Assembly (NCBI GenBank): GCA_963730165.1
Contig: CAVSQS010000001.1
Location: 434,001 to 498,000 of the forward strand
Length of the DNA stretch: 64,000 nucleotides
Source: DASSQJ01 sp963730165
Lineage (GTDB): Bacteria; Actinomycetota; Actinomycetes; Actinomycetales; Dermatophilaceae
Reading direction: 5' to 3'
Shown: positions 7,336-18,286 of the stretch, piece after piece
Numbering within the stretch: the first letter of the stretch is position 1
Layout of the letters: every line of letters begins with the position of its first letter
The notes under the pieces: generated by a model
Told to the model about the DNA's origin: nothing
Database searches by the model: none
The model's input: only the letters and a program-made list of their open reading frames with translations
Position numbers and translations under genes: made by a program

Positions 7336-9453
7336 ATGACCACCACCACCGAGGCACCCGCCCTGCCCGCCGAGGTCGTCACCCGCACTCCCGTGCAGGA
7401 CGTCTCCCTCCCCGGCGGTGCCGGCACCCTCGCCCTGGTCACGCTCGACAACGGCAAGGACCACACCCGGCCCTCCACCTTCGGCCCCGAGGGCATCGCC
7501 GGGCTCCAGGACACCCTCGACGGGCTGCGCCGACGCGCCGAAGCCGGCGAGATCCAGGCCGTCGGCATCACCGGCAAGCCGTTCGTCTTCGCCGTGGGCT
7601 TCGACCTGTCGACGGTGCCGTACCTCACCGAGCGCGAGCAGGCCCTCCCGGGCGTGCGGGCCGGCCACCGCGCCTTCGCCACGCTCATGGACCTGCCCGT
7701 CCCCACCTTCGCGTTCGTCAACGGGGCCGCGATGGGCGGCGGCGTCGAGCTGGCGCTCGCCTGCGACTACCGCACGGTGTCGGCCGGACTCCCGGCGTTC
7801 GGGCTCCCCGAGACCTTCCTCGGGCTGGTCCCCGCGTGGGGCGGCTGCTACCTGCTGCCCAACCTCATCGGGCCGCAGGACGCCCTCCGCGTCATCGTCG
7901 AGAACCCGCTCTCGCAGAACCGGATGCTCAAGGCCAAGGAGGTCGCGGGCCTCGGCATCGCCGACGTCCTGCTCGAGCCGGCCGACTTCCTCGAGGACTC
8001 CCTGCGCTGGGCGGCCGCGGTCGTCTCCGGTGCGATCGCCGTGGAGCGCCGCGAGGTCGACCGCGACGAGGCCTCGTGGGACGCCGCGTGCGACGCGGCC
8101 CGACGCGTCGTGCTCGCGAAGACCGGGGGCCGGTCGCCCGGGCCGCTGCGCGCCGTGGAGCTCGTCCGGGCGGCGCGCACCGCGTCGCGCGACGAGGCCT
8201 TCGCCGCCGAGGACGAGGCCGGCGCGGACCTCATCATGACCGACGAGCTGCGGGCCGGGCTCTACGCCTTCGACCTGGTCCAGAAGCGCGCGAAGCGGCC
8301 GGGTGGCGCCCCGGACAAGGCCCTCGCCCGACCGGTCACCAAGGTCGGCGTCGTCGGGGCCGGCCTCATGGCCAGCCAGCTGGCGCTGCTCCTCGCCCGC
8401 CGCCTCGGGGTGCCCGTCGTCATGACCGACCTCGACGAGCAGCGAGTCGCGACCGGAGTCGCGTACGTCCACACCGAGATCGACGCCCTGCTCGAGAAGC
8501 GGCGGGTCTCGCCCGACAAGGCCGCGTTCCTCAAGGGTCTGGTCACCGGCTCGACGAGCAAGGAGGGGTTCTCGGACGCCGACCTGGTCATCGAGGCCGT
8601 CTTCGAGCAGATGTCGGTCAAGCAGCAGGTCTTCGCCGAGGTGGAGGCGGTCGTCGGCGCGGAGTGCCTGCTCGCGACGAACACCTCCTCACTGTCGGTC
8701 ACCGAGATGGCGAGCGTCCTGGCCCACCCCGAACGCGCCGTCGGGCTGCACTTCTTCAACCCGGTGGCCGTCATGCCCCTGCTCGAGGTGATCCCCGGGG
8801 AGCGCACCGACGACGCCACCCTGGCGACGGCCTTCGCGGTGGGACGCACGCTCGGCAAGACCTGCGTCCGCTCGAAGGACTCGGCGTCGTTCATCGTCAA
8901 CCGTCTCCTCGGCCGCTACATGGGCGAGTACTCGAGGATCGTCGACGAGGGCACACCCGTCGAGGTGGCCGACCGCGGCGTCGCCGGGCTCGCGCCGATG
9001 CCCCCGTTCGTCCTCCTCGGGCTCGTCGGCCCGGCGATCGCCCTGCACAACAGCGAGACGCTGCACCGCGCCTTCGGCGACCGGTTCCACGTCTCGCCCA
9101 CCCTGCGGCGGATCGTCGAGGCCGGCAAGCGCGGCTGGTACCGGATGGAGGACGGGCGACCGGTCCCCGACCCCGAGGTCGAGGCCCTGCGCGAGCGGCC
9201 CACGACCCCGGTCGAGCTGACCGCGGAGCAGGTCCGCGAGCGGGTGCTCGGCGCGATCGCCGAGGAGGTCGGGCTGATGCTCTCCGACGGCGTCGTCGAG
9301 GCCCCCATGGACATCGACCTCGCGATGATCACCGGCGCCGGCTTCCAGTTCTGGAACGGCGGGATCATCCCGCTGCTCGACCGCGAGGGCGTCACCGAGC
9401 GCGTCCTCGGTCGCCGCATCCTGCCCCGGGGCGTCGCGAGCGCCCCGGCCTGA
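7336..9453 (+). CDS. fadB: Multifunctional enoyl-CoA hydratase / 3-hydroxyacyl-CoA dehydrogenase
   Basis: 705-residue alpha subunit of the beta-oxidation complex. The N-terminal enoyl-CoA hydratase/isomerase domain (about 10-215) carries the oxyanion loop NGAAMGGGVELALACDYR and the PETFLGLVPAWGG block. The NAD-binding Rossmann motif GAGLMASQLALLLARR begins near residue 340. The dehydrogenase active-site His lies in GLHFFNPVAVMPLLEV, followed by the C-terminal 3HCDH domain. The length matches actinobacterial FadB. ATG start 3 nt after fadA; one operon behind the same palindrome. Two hairpins after the stop probably end the transcript. Confidence 0.93.
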   Translation: MTTTTEAPALPAEVVTRTPVQDVSLPGGAGTLALVTLDNGKDHTRPSTFGPEGIAGLQDTLDGLRRRAEAGEIQAVGITGKPFVFAVGFDLSTVPYLTEREQALPGVRAGHRAFATLMDLPVPTFAFVNGAAMGGGVELALACDYRTVSAGLPAFGLPETFLGLVPAWGGCYLLPNLIGPQDALRVIVENPLSQNRMLKAKEVAGLGIADVLLEPADFLEDSLRWAAAVVSGAIAVERREVDRDEASWDAACDAARRVVLAKTGGRSPGPLRAVELVRAARTASRDEAFAAEDEAGADLIMTDELRAGLYAFDLVQKRAKRPGGAPDKALARPVTKVGVVGAGLMASQLALLLARRLGVPVVMTDLDEQRVATGVAYVHTEIDALLEKRRVSPDKAAFLKGLVTGSTSKEGFSDADLVIEAVFEQMSVKQQVFAEVEAVVGAECLLATNTSSLSVTEMASVLAHPERAVGLHFFNPVAVMPLLEVIPGERTDDATLATAFAVGRTLGKTCVRSKDSASFIVNRLLGRYMGEYSRIVDEGTPVEVADRGVAGLAPMPPFVLLGLVGPAIALHNSETLHRAFGDRFHVSPTLRRIVEAGKRGWYRMEDGRPVPDPEVEALRERPTTPVELTAEQVRERVLGAIAEEVGLMLSDGVVEAPMDIDLAMITGAGFQFWNGGIIPLLDREGVTERVLGRRILPRGVASAPA

Positions 9454-9460
9454 CCCCGGC

Positions 9461-9499
9461 CCGTCTCCCCACCCCCGGCGACGAGGGGTGGGGAGACGG
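9461..9499 (+). terminator. Strong hairpin after fadB
   Basis: Arms CCGTCTCCCCACCCC (9461-9475) and its perfect complement at 9485-9499 form a 15-bp stem with a 9-nt loop, 8 nt after the fadB stop. There is no T-run, as is common for terminators in high-GC actinobacteria. Confidence 0.7.
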
Positions 9500-9506
9500 T
9501 ACCTGA

Positions 9507-9527
9507 ACCCCGCCTGAGTGGCGGGGT
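9507..9527 (+). terminator. Second hairpin between fadB and the HTH-MurA gene
   Basis: ACCCCGCC-TGAGT-GGCGGGGT, an 8-bp perfect stem just after the first hairpin. It may back up termination. It ends about 20 nt before the next -10, so a regulatory role is also possible. Confidence 0.5.
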
Positions 9528-9536
9528 GGTGATATC

Positions 9537-9554
9537 TCACATGTGATCTACGAT
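9537..9554 (+). promoter_or_regulatory. Leaderless promoter with TCACATGTGA palindrome
   Basis: The 10-bp palindrome TCACATGTGA (9537-9546) lies just before TACGAT (9549-9554), which stands 7 nt before the GTG at 9562. A repressor on this palindrome would block the -10. The downstream product itself has an N-terminal HTH domain, so autoregulation is a reasonable inference. Confidence 0.55.
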
Positions 9555-9561
9555 GTCTGGC

Positions 9562-11103
9562 GTGACGACGACCACCGACACGTACCTGACCCGCATCGGG
9601 ACCCTCATCCGGGACGCCCGCCGCCACCAGGGCCTGACCCAGAGCGAGCTCGCCGACCTGCTCGGCACGAGCCAGAGCGCCGTCGCCCGCATCGAGCAGG
9701 GCAAGCAGAACCTCTCCCTCGAGATGCTCGCGCGCGTCGGCGAGAAGCTCGACAGCGAGTTCGTCTCCCTCGGCCACTCCGGGCCCCAGCACCTGCGGAT
9801 CGTCGGGGGCAAGAAGCTCTCCGGGTCGATCCCGGTCAAGACGAGCAAGAACGCCGCCGTCGCCCTCCTGTGCGCCAGCCTGCTCAACCGGGGCCGGACG
9901 ACCCTGCGCAACCTCGCGCGCATCGAGGAGGTCAACCGCATCATCGAGGTCCTCACCTCGATCGGCGTCCGGGTCCGCTGGCTGCCCGACAGCAACGACC
10001 TCGAGATCGTCCCCCCGGCCCGGCTCGACCTCGACAGCATCGACGTCGAGGCGGCCCGGCGCACCCGCACCGTCATCATGTTCCTCGGGCCGCTGCTCCA
10101 CGACCTGCCCCAGTTCCACCTTCCCTACGCCGGCGGCTGCGACCTCGGGACCCGGACCGTCGAGCCGCACCTGTCGGCGCTGCGCCACTTCGGGCTCGAC
10201 GTCACCGCGACGCAGGGCTACTACGAGGCGCGCGTCGACGCCGACCGGAGCCCGACCCGCGCCATCGTGCTCACCGAGCGCGGCGACACCGTCACCGAGA
10301 ACGTGCTCATGGCGGCGGCGCGCCACCCGGGCACGACCGTCATCCGCAACGCCTCGTCGAACTACATGGTCCAGGACCTCTGCTTCTTCCTCCAGGAGCT
10401 CGGGGTCACGATCGAGGGCGTCGGGACGACGACGCTCACGGTCAGCGGTGTCCAGACCATCGACATGGACATCGAGTACTCCCCGTCCGAGGACCCGATC
10501 GAGGCGATGAGCCTCATCGCCGCGGCCGTCGTCACCGGGTCGACGATCACCATCGAGCGGGTGCCGATCGAGTTCCTCGAGATCGAGCTGGCGACCCTCG
10601 AGGAGATGGGGCTGCGCTTCGACACCAGCGAGGAGTACGAGGCCAAGAACGGCCACACCCGCCTCGTCGACTTGACGATCCACCCCGGGCCGCTGCACGC
10701 GCCCGTCGACAAGATCGCGCCGATGCCGTTCCCCGGGCTCAACATCGACAACCTGCCCTTCTTCGCGCTCATCGCGGCGTGTGCCGAGGGCACGACGATG
10801 ATCCACGACTGGGTCTACGAGAACCGGGCGATCTACCTCACCGAGCTGACGAAGATCGGCGGTCAGGTCCAGCTGCTCGACCCCCACCGCGTGATGATCA
10901 CCGGCCCGACGTCGAAGTGGCGGGCCGCGGAGGTCATGTGCCCGCCCGCACTCCGGCCCGGAGTCGTCATCCTCCTCGCGATGCTCGCCGCCCCGGGGAC
11001 CTCCGTGCTGCGGAACGTCTACGTCATCAACCGCGGGTACGAGGACCTCGCCGAGCGCCTCAACGCGCTCGGCGCGACGATCGAGACCTTCCGCGACATC
11101 TGA
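9562..11103 (+). CDS. XRE-type HTH fused to MurA-like UDP-GlcNAc enolpyruvyltransferase
   Basis: 513 residues. An N-terminal XRE helix-turn-helix (about 8-65; LTQSELADLLGTSQSAVARIEQG) is followed by a complete EPSP-synthase/MurA fold (about 78-510). MurA adds enolpyruvate to UDP-GlcNAc, the first committed peptidoglycan step. Catalytic elements are retained: the KN pair (Lys96, Asn97), the fosfomycin-target Cys193 in AGGCDLGTRTVEPH, the FENR-like block YENRAIYLTEL, and the C-terminal LRPGV Arg equivalent to E. coli Arg397. Start GTG 9562 is set by the leaderless -10; ATG 9553 would add three residues. HTH-MurA fusions occur in other actinobacteria. Whether this is the main MurA or a DNA-binding paralogue cannot be told here. 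Confidence 0.85.
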   Translation: MTTTTDTYLTRIGTLIRDARRHQGLTQSELADLLGTSQSAVARIEQGKQNLSLEMLARVGEKLDSEFVSLGHSGPQHLRIVGGKKLSGSIPVKTSKNAAVALLCASLLNRGRTTLRNLARIEEVNRIIEVLTSIGVRVRWLPDSNDLEIVPPARLDLDSIDVEAARRTRTVIMFLGPLLHDLPQFHLPYAGGCDLGTRTVEPHLSALRHFGLDVTATQGYYEARVDADRSPTRAIVLTERGDTVTENVLMAAARHPGTTVIRNASSNYMVQDLCFFLQELGVTIEGVGTTTLTVSGVQTIDMDIEYSPSEDPIEAMSLIAAAVVTGSTITIERVPIEFLEIELATLEEMGLRFDTSEEYEAKNGHTRLVDLTIHPGPLHAPVDKIAPMPFPGLNIDNLPFFALIAACAEGTTMIHDWVYENRAIYLTELTKIGGQVQLLDPHRVMITGPTSKWRAAEVMCPPALRPGVVILLAMLAAPGTSVLRNVYVINRGYEDLAERLNALGATIETFRDI

Positions 11104-11300
11104 CGGACGCCCGGGCGCGGCCGCTCGTCGGCCAGGTCGTCACCGCTGTCGGCAACCGGCTGCGCCCGGAGCACGAGCCCGCCCACCCGGGCGAGCCGGC
11201 CGTCGTCGCAGACCTGGCCCGCTCGATGCCGGGTTCGCCGAGACCTTCACCGGCGAGAGCACGGACGCCTCCGCACTCGTCCACGAGAGCCGGTCCTGAG
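11104..11300 (+). other. Possible degenerate coding remnant
   Basis: After the HTH-MurA stop the sequence keeps coding-like GC bias, but in two successive frames. About 40 codons run in the frame including GQVVTAVGNRLRPE. A shift near 11225 then gives a frame reading FAETFTGESTDASALVHESRS that ends at TGA 11297-11299. There is no good start codon. This could be the frameshifted remnant of a small gene or plain GC-rich spacer. I do not recognise the product. Confidence 0.2.
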
Positions 11301-11348
11301 CGGTCCGCTCCCGGCCGGCCCTCGCTGGACACCACCGGGGGCGGCGCT

Positions 11349-11354
11349 CACAAT
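11349..11354 (+). promoter_or_regulatory. Leaderless -10 element of the 81-residue gene
   Basis: CACAAT lies 6 nt before the ATG at 11361, with no ribosome site. The same hexamer and a 6-7 nt gap are used before the response regulator (20163) and DUF5998 (34199). Confidence 0.4.
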
Positions 11355-11360
11355 CGGTGG

Positions 11361-11606
11361 ATGGAGCGTGCGCCCGACCCGGGTCGCAGCGGTGTCCTCC
11401 CCGACACCCGCGGCGAGGGTCGCGCGCTGCGGGTGACGTGGCACCACGACGCCGGCTGCGTCGTGCTCTCGGTCTGGCGCGGCAACCTGTGCACGGCGAG
11501 CGTGCGGGTCGACCCGGACGACGTCCCCGACCTCGTCGACCTGCTCGTCAGCGGCCTGGCCGACGGGAACGGACCCACCCGGAGCGGCCGGCGCGAGGCC
11601 GGCTGA
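11361..11606 (+). CDS. Conserved actinobacterial small protein, unknown function
   Basis: 81 residues. The central segment LRVTWHHDAGCVVLSVWRGNLCTASVRV looks like a compact beta-sheet core, followed by an acidic helix DDVPDLVDLLVSGL. The terminal 20 residues are charged and disordered. Short proteins of this pattern (WH-VVLSLWR-N-C-A-F-L) are widespread next to dxs or kinase genes in actinobacteria, without assigned function. Two Cys residues (33 and 44) are not in a metal-binding spacing. It converges with dxs, whose stop is 21 nt away. The ATG is supported by the leaderless -10 spacing. Confidence 0.6.
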   Translation: MERAPDPGRSGVLPDTRGEGRALRVTWHHDAGCVVLSVWRGNLCTASVRVDPDDVPDLVDLLVSGLADGNGPTRSGRREAG

Positions 11607-11627
11607 GACCTCTGCCGTCCCGGAGGA

Positions 11628-13496
11628 TCAGCCCAGCTGCGGCCGGACCCGCCCGGCGACGCCGTCGGGGGTGAGCTCGACGGCATCGAGCACCTCACCC
11701 CGCGACCCGTGCGGGAGGAAGCGCTTCGGCAGGCCGAACAGGTCGACCGCGACGTCGAGGTCGTGCTCGCGCAGGGCGTGCTCGACCTGGGAGCCGATGC
11801 CGCCGACGACCACGTTGTCCTCGATGACGCCCACCCGGCGGGCGGCTCGGGCGAGGTCGACGAGGCCGTCGGGGACGGGTAGCGCCCACACCGGGTCGAC
11901 GACCCGGACCCGGTAGCCCTCGGCGGTGAGCTTCTCGGCGGTGGTGAGCGCGGTCGCGACCATCGACCCGATGCCGACGAGCAGGAGGTCGACCTCGCCC
12001 TCGTCGGGCTCGGCGAGCACGTCGATGCCGCCGACCTGCCGGACCGCCTCGATCGGGTCCGCCACGGTGCCCTTCGGGAAGCGGACCACCGACGGCGCGT
12101 CCTGGATCTGCACCGCCGCGCGCACCGCCGCCGCCACCTGCTGCCCGTCGCGCGGGGCGGCGAGGTGCAGCCCGGGCACGACGCCGCTGATCGTCATGTC
12201 CCACATGCCGTGGTGGGAGGCGCCGTCGGGCCCGGTGATCCCCGAGCGGTCGAGGACGACGGTGACCCCCGCCCGGTGCAGGGCGCAGTCCATGAGGAGC
12301 TGGTCGAAGGCCCGGTTGAGGAAGGTGGCGTAGACCGCGACGACCGGGTGCATGCCGGCGAACGCGAGGCCCGCGGCCATCGTCAGGGCGTGCTGCTCGG
12401 CGATCCCGACGTCGAAGGTGCGCTCGGGGAACCGCTCGCCGAACGGCTCGAGTCCGACCGGGATCTTCATCGCGGCGGTGATGGCAACGAGGTCCTGGCG
12501 CTGCTCCCCCAGCTCGACCATGGTGTCGGCGAACTCGTCGGTCCAGCTGCGACCGGCGATCTCGAGCGGCAACCCGGTCTCGGGGTTGATGACCCCGACC
12601 GCGTGGAACTGGTCGCCCTCGTGGTTGACGGCGTGGTCGTAGCCGCGTCCCTTCTGGGTGATGACGTGGACGAGGACCGGGCCGCCGAACGCCCGGGCCT
12701 TGCGCAGCGCCGCCTCGAGTGCCGGCTCGTCGTGGCCGTCGACGGGCCCGACGTACTTCAGCCCGAGGTCCTCGAACATCCCCTGGGGGGCGACGATGTC
12801 CTTGATGCCCTTCTTGACGCCGTGGAGGGTCTCGTACATGGCACCGCCGACGACGGGCGTGCGGGAGACGTTGCGCTTCCCCCAGTCGAGGAAGCGCTCG
12901 TAGCCACGGGTCGTGCGCAGGGTCGCGAGATGGTCGGCCAGCCCGCCCCTGGTCGGGGCGTAGCTGCGGGTGTTGTCGTTGACGACGACGACGAGCGGCA
13001 GGTCAGGTTCGGCGGCGATGTTGTTCAGTGCCTCCCAGGCCATCCCCCCGGTGAGGGCGCCGTCGCCGATCACCGCGACGGCGTGCCGGCTCCGCTCGCC
13101 GCGGACGACCCGGCCCGCCGCGATGCCGTGCGCCCACGAGAGCGAGGTCGAGGCGTGCGAGTTCTCGACGATGTCGTGCTCGGACTCCTCGCGGCTCGGG
13201 TAGCCGGAGAGGCCGCCCTGCTTGCGCAGCCGGGAGAAGTCGTGTCGGCCCGTGAGGAGCTTGTGGACGTAGGACTGGTGGCCGGTGTCGAGGACGATGC
13301 TGTCGCGCGGGCTGTCGAAGACGCGGTGCAGCGCGATGGTCAGCTCGACGACGCCGAGGTTGGGCCCCAGGTGGCCACCCGTGCGGGAGACCTCGTCGAC
13401 GAGGAACTGGCGGATCTCCTCGGCGAGGGCGGGGATCTGGTCCGCGGGCACCGCCTTGACGTCAGCGGGTCCCTGGATCCGTTCGAGCAGGCTCAC
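11628..13496 (-). CDS. dxs: 1-Deoxy-D-xylulose-5-phosphate synthase
   Basis: 622-residue thiamine-diphosphate enzyme condensing pyruvate and glyceraldehyde 3-phosphate, the entry step of the MEP isoprenoid pathway. Visible signatures: the catalytic His in RTGGHLGPNLGVVEL, DTGHQSYVHKLLTGR, the ThDP/Mg motif GDGALTGGMAWEALNN, and the second-domain IAEQHALTMAAGLA with the general-base Glu. The central pyrimidine domain includes GITGPDGASHHGMWD. The length is standard. GTG start at 13496 with AAGGAGA about 10 nt upstream. The polyprenyl synthetase at the right edge would use downstream products of this pathway. Confidence 0.96.
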   Translation of the reverse strand: MSLLERIQGPADVKAVPADQIPALAEEIRQFLVDEVSRTGGHLGPNLGVVELTIALHRVFDSPRDSIVLDTGHQSYVHKLLTGRHDFSRLRKQGGLSGYPSREESEHDIVENSHASTSLSWAHGIAAGRVVRGERSRHAVAVIGDGALTGGMAWEALNNIAAEPDLPLVVVVNDNTRSYAPTRGGLADHLATLRTTRGYERFLDWGKRNVSRTPVVGGAMYETLHGVKKGIKDIVAPQGMFEDLGLKYVGPVDGHDEPALEAALRKARAFGGPVLVHVITQKGRGYDHAVNHEGDQFHAVGVINPETGLPLEIAGRSWTDEFADTMVELGEQRQDLVAITAAMKIPVGLEPFGERFPERTFDVGIAEQHALTMAAGLAFAGMHPVVAVYATFLNRAFDQLLMDCALHRAGVTVVLDRSGITGPDGASHHGMWDMTISGVVPGLHLAAPRDGQQVAAAVRAAVQIQDAPSVVRFPKGTVADPIEAVRQVGGIDVLAEPDEGEVDLLLVGIGSMVATALTTAEKLTAEGYRVRVVDPVWALPVPDGLVDLARAARRVGVIEDNVVVGGIGSQVEHALREHDLDVAVDLFGLPKRFLPHGSRGEVLDAVELTPDGVAGRVRPQLG

Positions 13497-13614
13497 CGGG
13501 TACTGTCTCCTTGTCGGGTACGACTGATCCCCCCGAGTCTAGGGGCTGTGGTGGGCCGTCCCGACCTCGTCGGTGCGCCGTCGAGAGTTCTCGCCCGGCC
13601 TCCCCGGACCGGGT

Positions 13615-14070
13615 TCACAGGCGGGGGACGAACTCGAGCCCGCGCAGGGCGTCGAGGAGCAGCCCGGCCGAGCGGCGGGCGGCGACGAGACGCACGCCCT
13701 CGCACTCCAGGTCGGCGAGGACCTGGGTGACCCCCTCCGGTCCGATGTCGTCGACGAGCTCGACCCGGATCTCGCGGTAGGCCGAGCGCATCGCCTCGAG
13801 CTGGGCGTCGAGGTGCCGGACTGCGAGCCACGCCAGGGCCACCGGGTGCCGCCGCCACGCGGCGTACATCCGGTAGTCGGGCGGGCAGTGGTCGAGCAGC
13901 CAGGCCGACGCCGGCGGCTCCCACCCCCGCTCACCCGGCGGCGGCACCCCGGGCGGCCACCCCGGCGGCCCGCCGACCCCGGTGGCGCCGGACGTGGACC
14001 GACGCCTCGCCGGTGCGGCGGGCGTGGAGGCACGCAGCGGCGGTGCACCCGGCGCCGCATGATCGAACAT
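13615..14070 (-). CDS. SOS-controlled conserved hypothetical protein
   Basis: 151 residues. The first 45 are Pro/Gly/Ala-rich and probably disordered. The conserved part (about 50-151) begins ASAWLLDHCPPDYRMYAAWRRHPVALAWLA and continues as helices ending LLLDALRGLEFVPRL. No enzyme motif or membrane span is seen. Start ATG 14070 is chosen because a TATGAT -10 (14083-14078) lies 7 nt upstream with no Shine-Dalgarno; an in-frame ATG at 14082 would add four residues. A perfect LexA box covers the start codon, so the gene should be induced by DNA damage. Related proteins appear in actinobacterial genomes without known function. Confidence 0.7.
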   Translation of the reverse strand: MFDHAAPGAPPLRASTPAAPARRRSTSGATGVGGPPGWPPGVPPPGERGWEPPASAWLLDHCPPDYRMYAAWRRHPVALAWLAVRHLDAQLEAMRSAYREIRVELVDDIGPEGVTQVLADLECEGVRLVAARRSAGLLLDALRGLEFVPRL

Positions 14071-14083
14071 GTGTTCGATCATA
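14063..14083 (-). promoter_or_regulatory. LexA (SOS) box overlapping -10 and start codon
   Basis: TCGAAC-ATGT-GTTCGA at 14063-14078 is a perfect match to the actinobacterial/Bacillus-type LexA box. It overlaps the end of the minus-strand TATGAT -10 (14083-14078) and the ATG at 14070. LexA bound here would sit on the transcription start itself. Confidence 0.85.
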
Positions 14084-14133
14084 GCGGTGCGGGGTCGGCC
14101 GGACACCCCTCTGCTCTCCCCGCCCAGCGCCCC

Positions 14134-14211
14134 GTCGGACGACGAGGCGCACGCCGTCCCCCCGAGGTGGGCGAGGGCCTCGAAGGAGGTGGCGTGTTCT
14201 CGTCGTCCGAC
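14134..14211. repeat. Long-spaced inverted repeat downstream of acnA
   Basis: GTCGGACGACGAG (14134-14146) is perfectly complementary to 14199-14211, with a 52-nt interior that itself contains short GC-rich pairings. It lies just beyond the aconitase stop and may be part of its transcription end. Function unproven. Confidence 0.35.
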
Positions 14212-14230
14212 CGACGGGCGGCGGACCGCG

Positions 14231-17017
<2,787 letters not shown>

Positions 17018-17059
17018 CGCGTCTCCCTTCGTTGCGACGTCGCGACGGTGCGGACGATT

Positions 17060-17077
17060 TATCTTGATATCAAGATA
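17060..17077. promoter_or_regulatory. Perfect 18-bp palindrome upstream of acnA
   Basis: TATCTTGATATCAAGATA, a perfect palindrome 43-60 nt before the acnA start, in an AT-rich patch that stands out in this GC-rich DNA. Its place in the acnA promoter region and its symmetry mark it as an operator, of a form often bound by MarR- or TetR-family dimers. The regulator is not identifiable from the window. Confidence 0.65.
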
Positions 17078-17166
17078 TCTAACCACACCGGGCCGGTCCC
17101 GTCGAGCCTATGCCCGCATCCTGCTGCGCGGCGCCCTCGGGTTCCTCGGGCTCCCCCGGGGTCGGG

Positions 17167-18276
17167 TCAGGCACCCGGCAGGTGGGCCTCGACGACCCAG
17201 GCACCACCCGCTGCAGGTCCCGCCCGGAACTGCCCGCCGATCTCATGGACCCGCTCCCGCAGGCCGGCGAGCCCGCGCCCGGTACCGGTCACCGGCGGCG
17301 GTGCTGCGGGCACCGTGTCGTTCTCGACGCGCACGTCGAGGCGCCGTCCCGTCCCATCGACCCCGATGACGATCCGCACGTCCGCCCCGGGCGCGTAGCG
17401 CAGGGCGTTGGTCAGGCTCTCCCGGATCACGCGGTAGGCGAGGTGGGCGACCGGTTGCGCGACGCCGTCCCGGTTGCCCTCGAAGCGGCACGAGACCCGC
17501 AGGCCGCTGCGGCTCGCCCGGGTGACCATCTCCTCGACGAGGGACAGGTCGGGGGTCCCGACCTCGGCCCCCCCGAGCAGCTCGACGAGCCGCTCCAGGT
17601 CCTGCGTCCCCTGCCGAGCGGACTCCGAGATGGCCGCGAAGGCCTCCTTGGCCCGCTCGGGATCGACGTCGACGAGCCGCTGCCCGGCGGCCGCCTGGAC
17701 GACCATGACACTGATTGCGTGGCCCACGATGTCGTGGAGCTCGCCGGCGATCCGGGCCCGCTCGTGGCGCACGGCGATCTCACCGAAGAGCTCGCGCTCC
17801 TCCTCGAGCTCTCGGGCGCGCTCCTCGAGCTCGTCGGCCGTCTCCCGACGCAGCCGCAGCACGGTGCCGGCGATGAACGCCGGGGCCGTGAACATGGCGG
17901 CGGCGACCGCGCTGTCCATCTGGGTCAGCACGTAGAGGGCCAAGACATAGGCCCCGGCGGCCCACGCGACGACCCACGCCGCCCGGCCCGACCAGCCCAG
18001 CGCGAGGACCGCGAGCCCTGCCGAGAGCAGGGCCATCGTGGTGTCCGGTGCCCAGCTGTCGCCGGGAAGCGCCAGCGCGACCGCGAGGAGCCCGAGGGAG
18101 GTCAGCGAGACGGCCCGCGGGTGGCTGCGCCACCCCGTGAGCACCAGGCCGCTCGCGACCACGAGCCCGGTGAAGAGGTTGCCGATCAGCGTCGACGGCC
18201 AGCCGTGGACGGCAGTCGGCACGACGACGAGGAGGATGACCCCGAGGGAGAGGAGAATCGGCTCGAGCCGGCGCAC
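17167..18276 (-). CDS. NarL-type sensor histidine kinase
   Basis: 369 residues. About four to five N-terminal hydrophobic helices (residues 5-140) form a membrane sensor. A short coiled coil (about 140-170) leads into a HisKA_3 dimerisation domain with phospho-acceptor His181 in RIAGELHDIVGH. The HATPase_c domain has an intact N-box (SLTNALRYAPG) and G-box (GRGLAGLRERV). It should autophosphorylate and pass phosphate to a NarL-family regulator, most likely the one at 20163-20858. It lies 10 nt downstream of the degenerate kinase gene on the same strand, in an apparent operon. Confidence 0.88.
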   Translation of the reverse strand: MRRLEPILLSLGVILLVVVPTAVHGWPSTLIGNLFTGLVVASGLVLTGWRSHPRAVSLTSLGLLAVALALPGDSWAPDTTMALLSAGLAVLALGWSGRAAWVVAWAAGAYVLALYVLTQMDSAVAAAMFTAPAFIAGTVLRLRRETADELEERARELEEERELFGEIAVRHERARIAGELHDIVGHAISVMVVQAAAGQRLVDVDPERAKEAFAAISESARQGTQDLERLVELLGGAEVGTPDLSLVEEMVTRASRSGLRVSCRFEGNRDGVAQPVAHLAYRVIRESLTNALRYAPGADVRIVIGVDGTGRRLDVRVENDTVPAAPPPVTGTGRGLAGLRERVHEIGGQFRAGPAAGGAWVVEAHLPGA

Positions 18277-18286
18277 GAGGACACTC

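Noticed and set aside
5425..8472. A 1015-codon minus-strand frame opposite the VOC gene, fadA and the first half of fadB
   Set aside because: Thiolase and FadB signatures are unambiguous on the plus strand.
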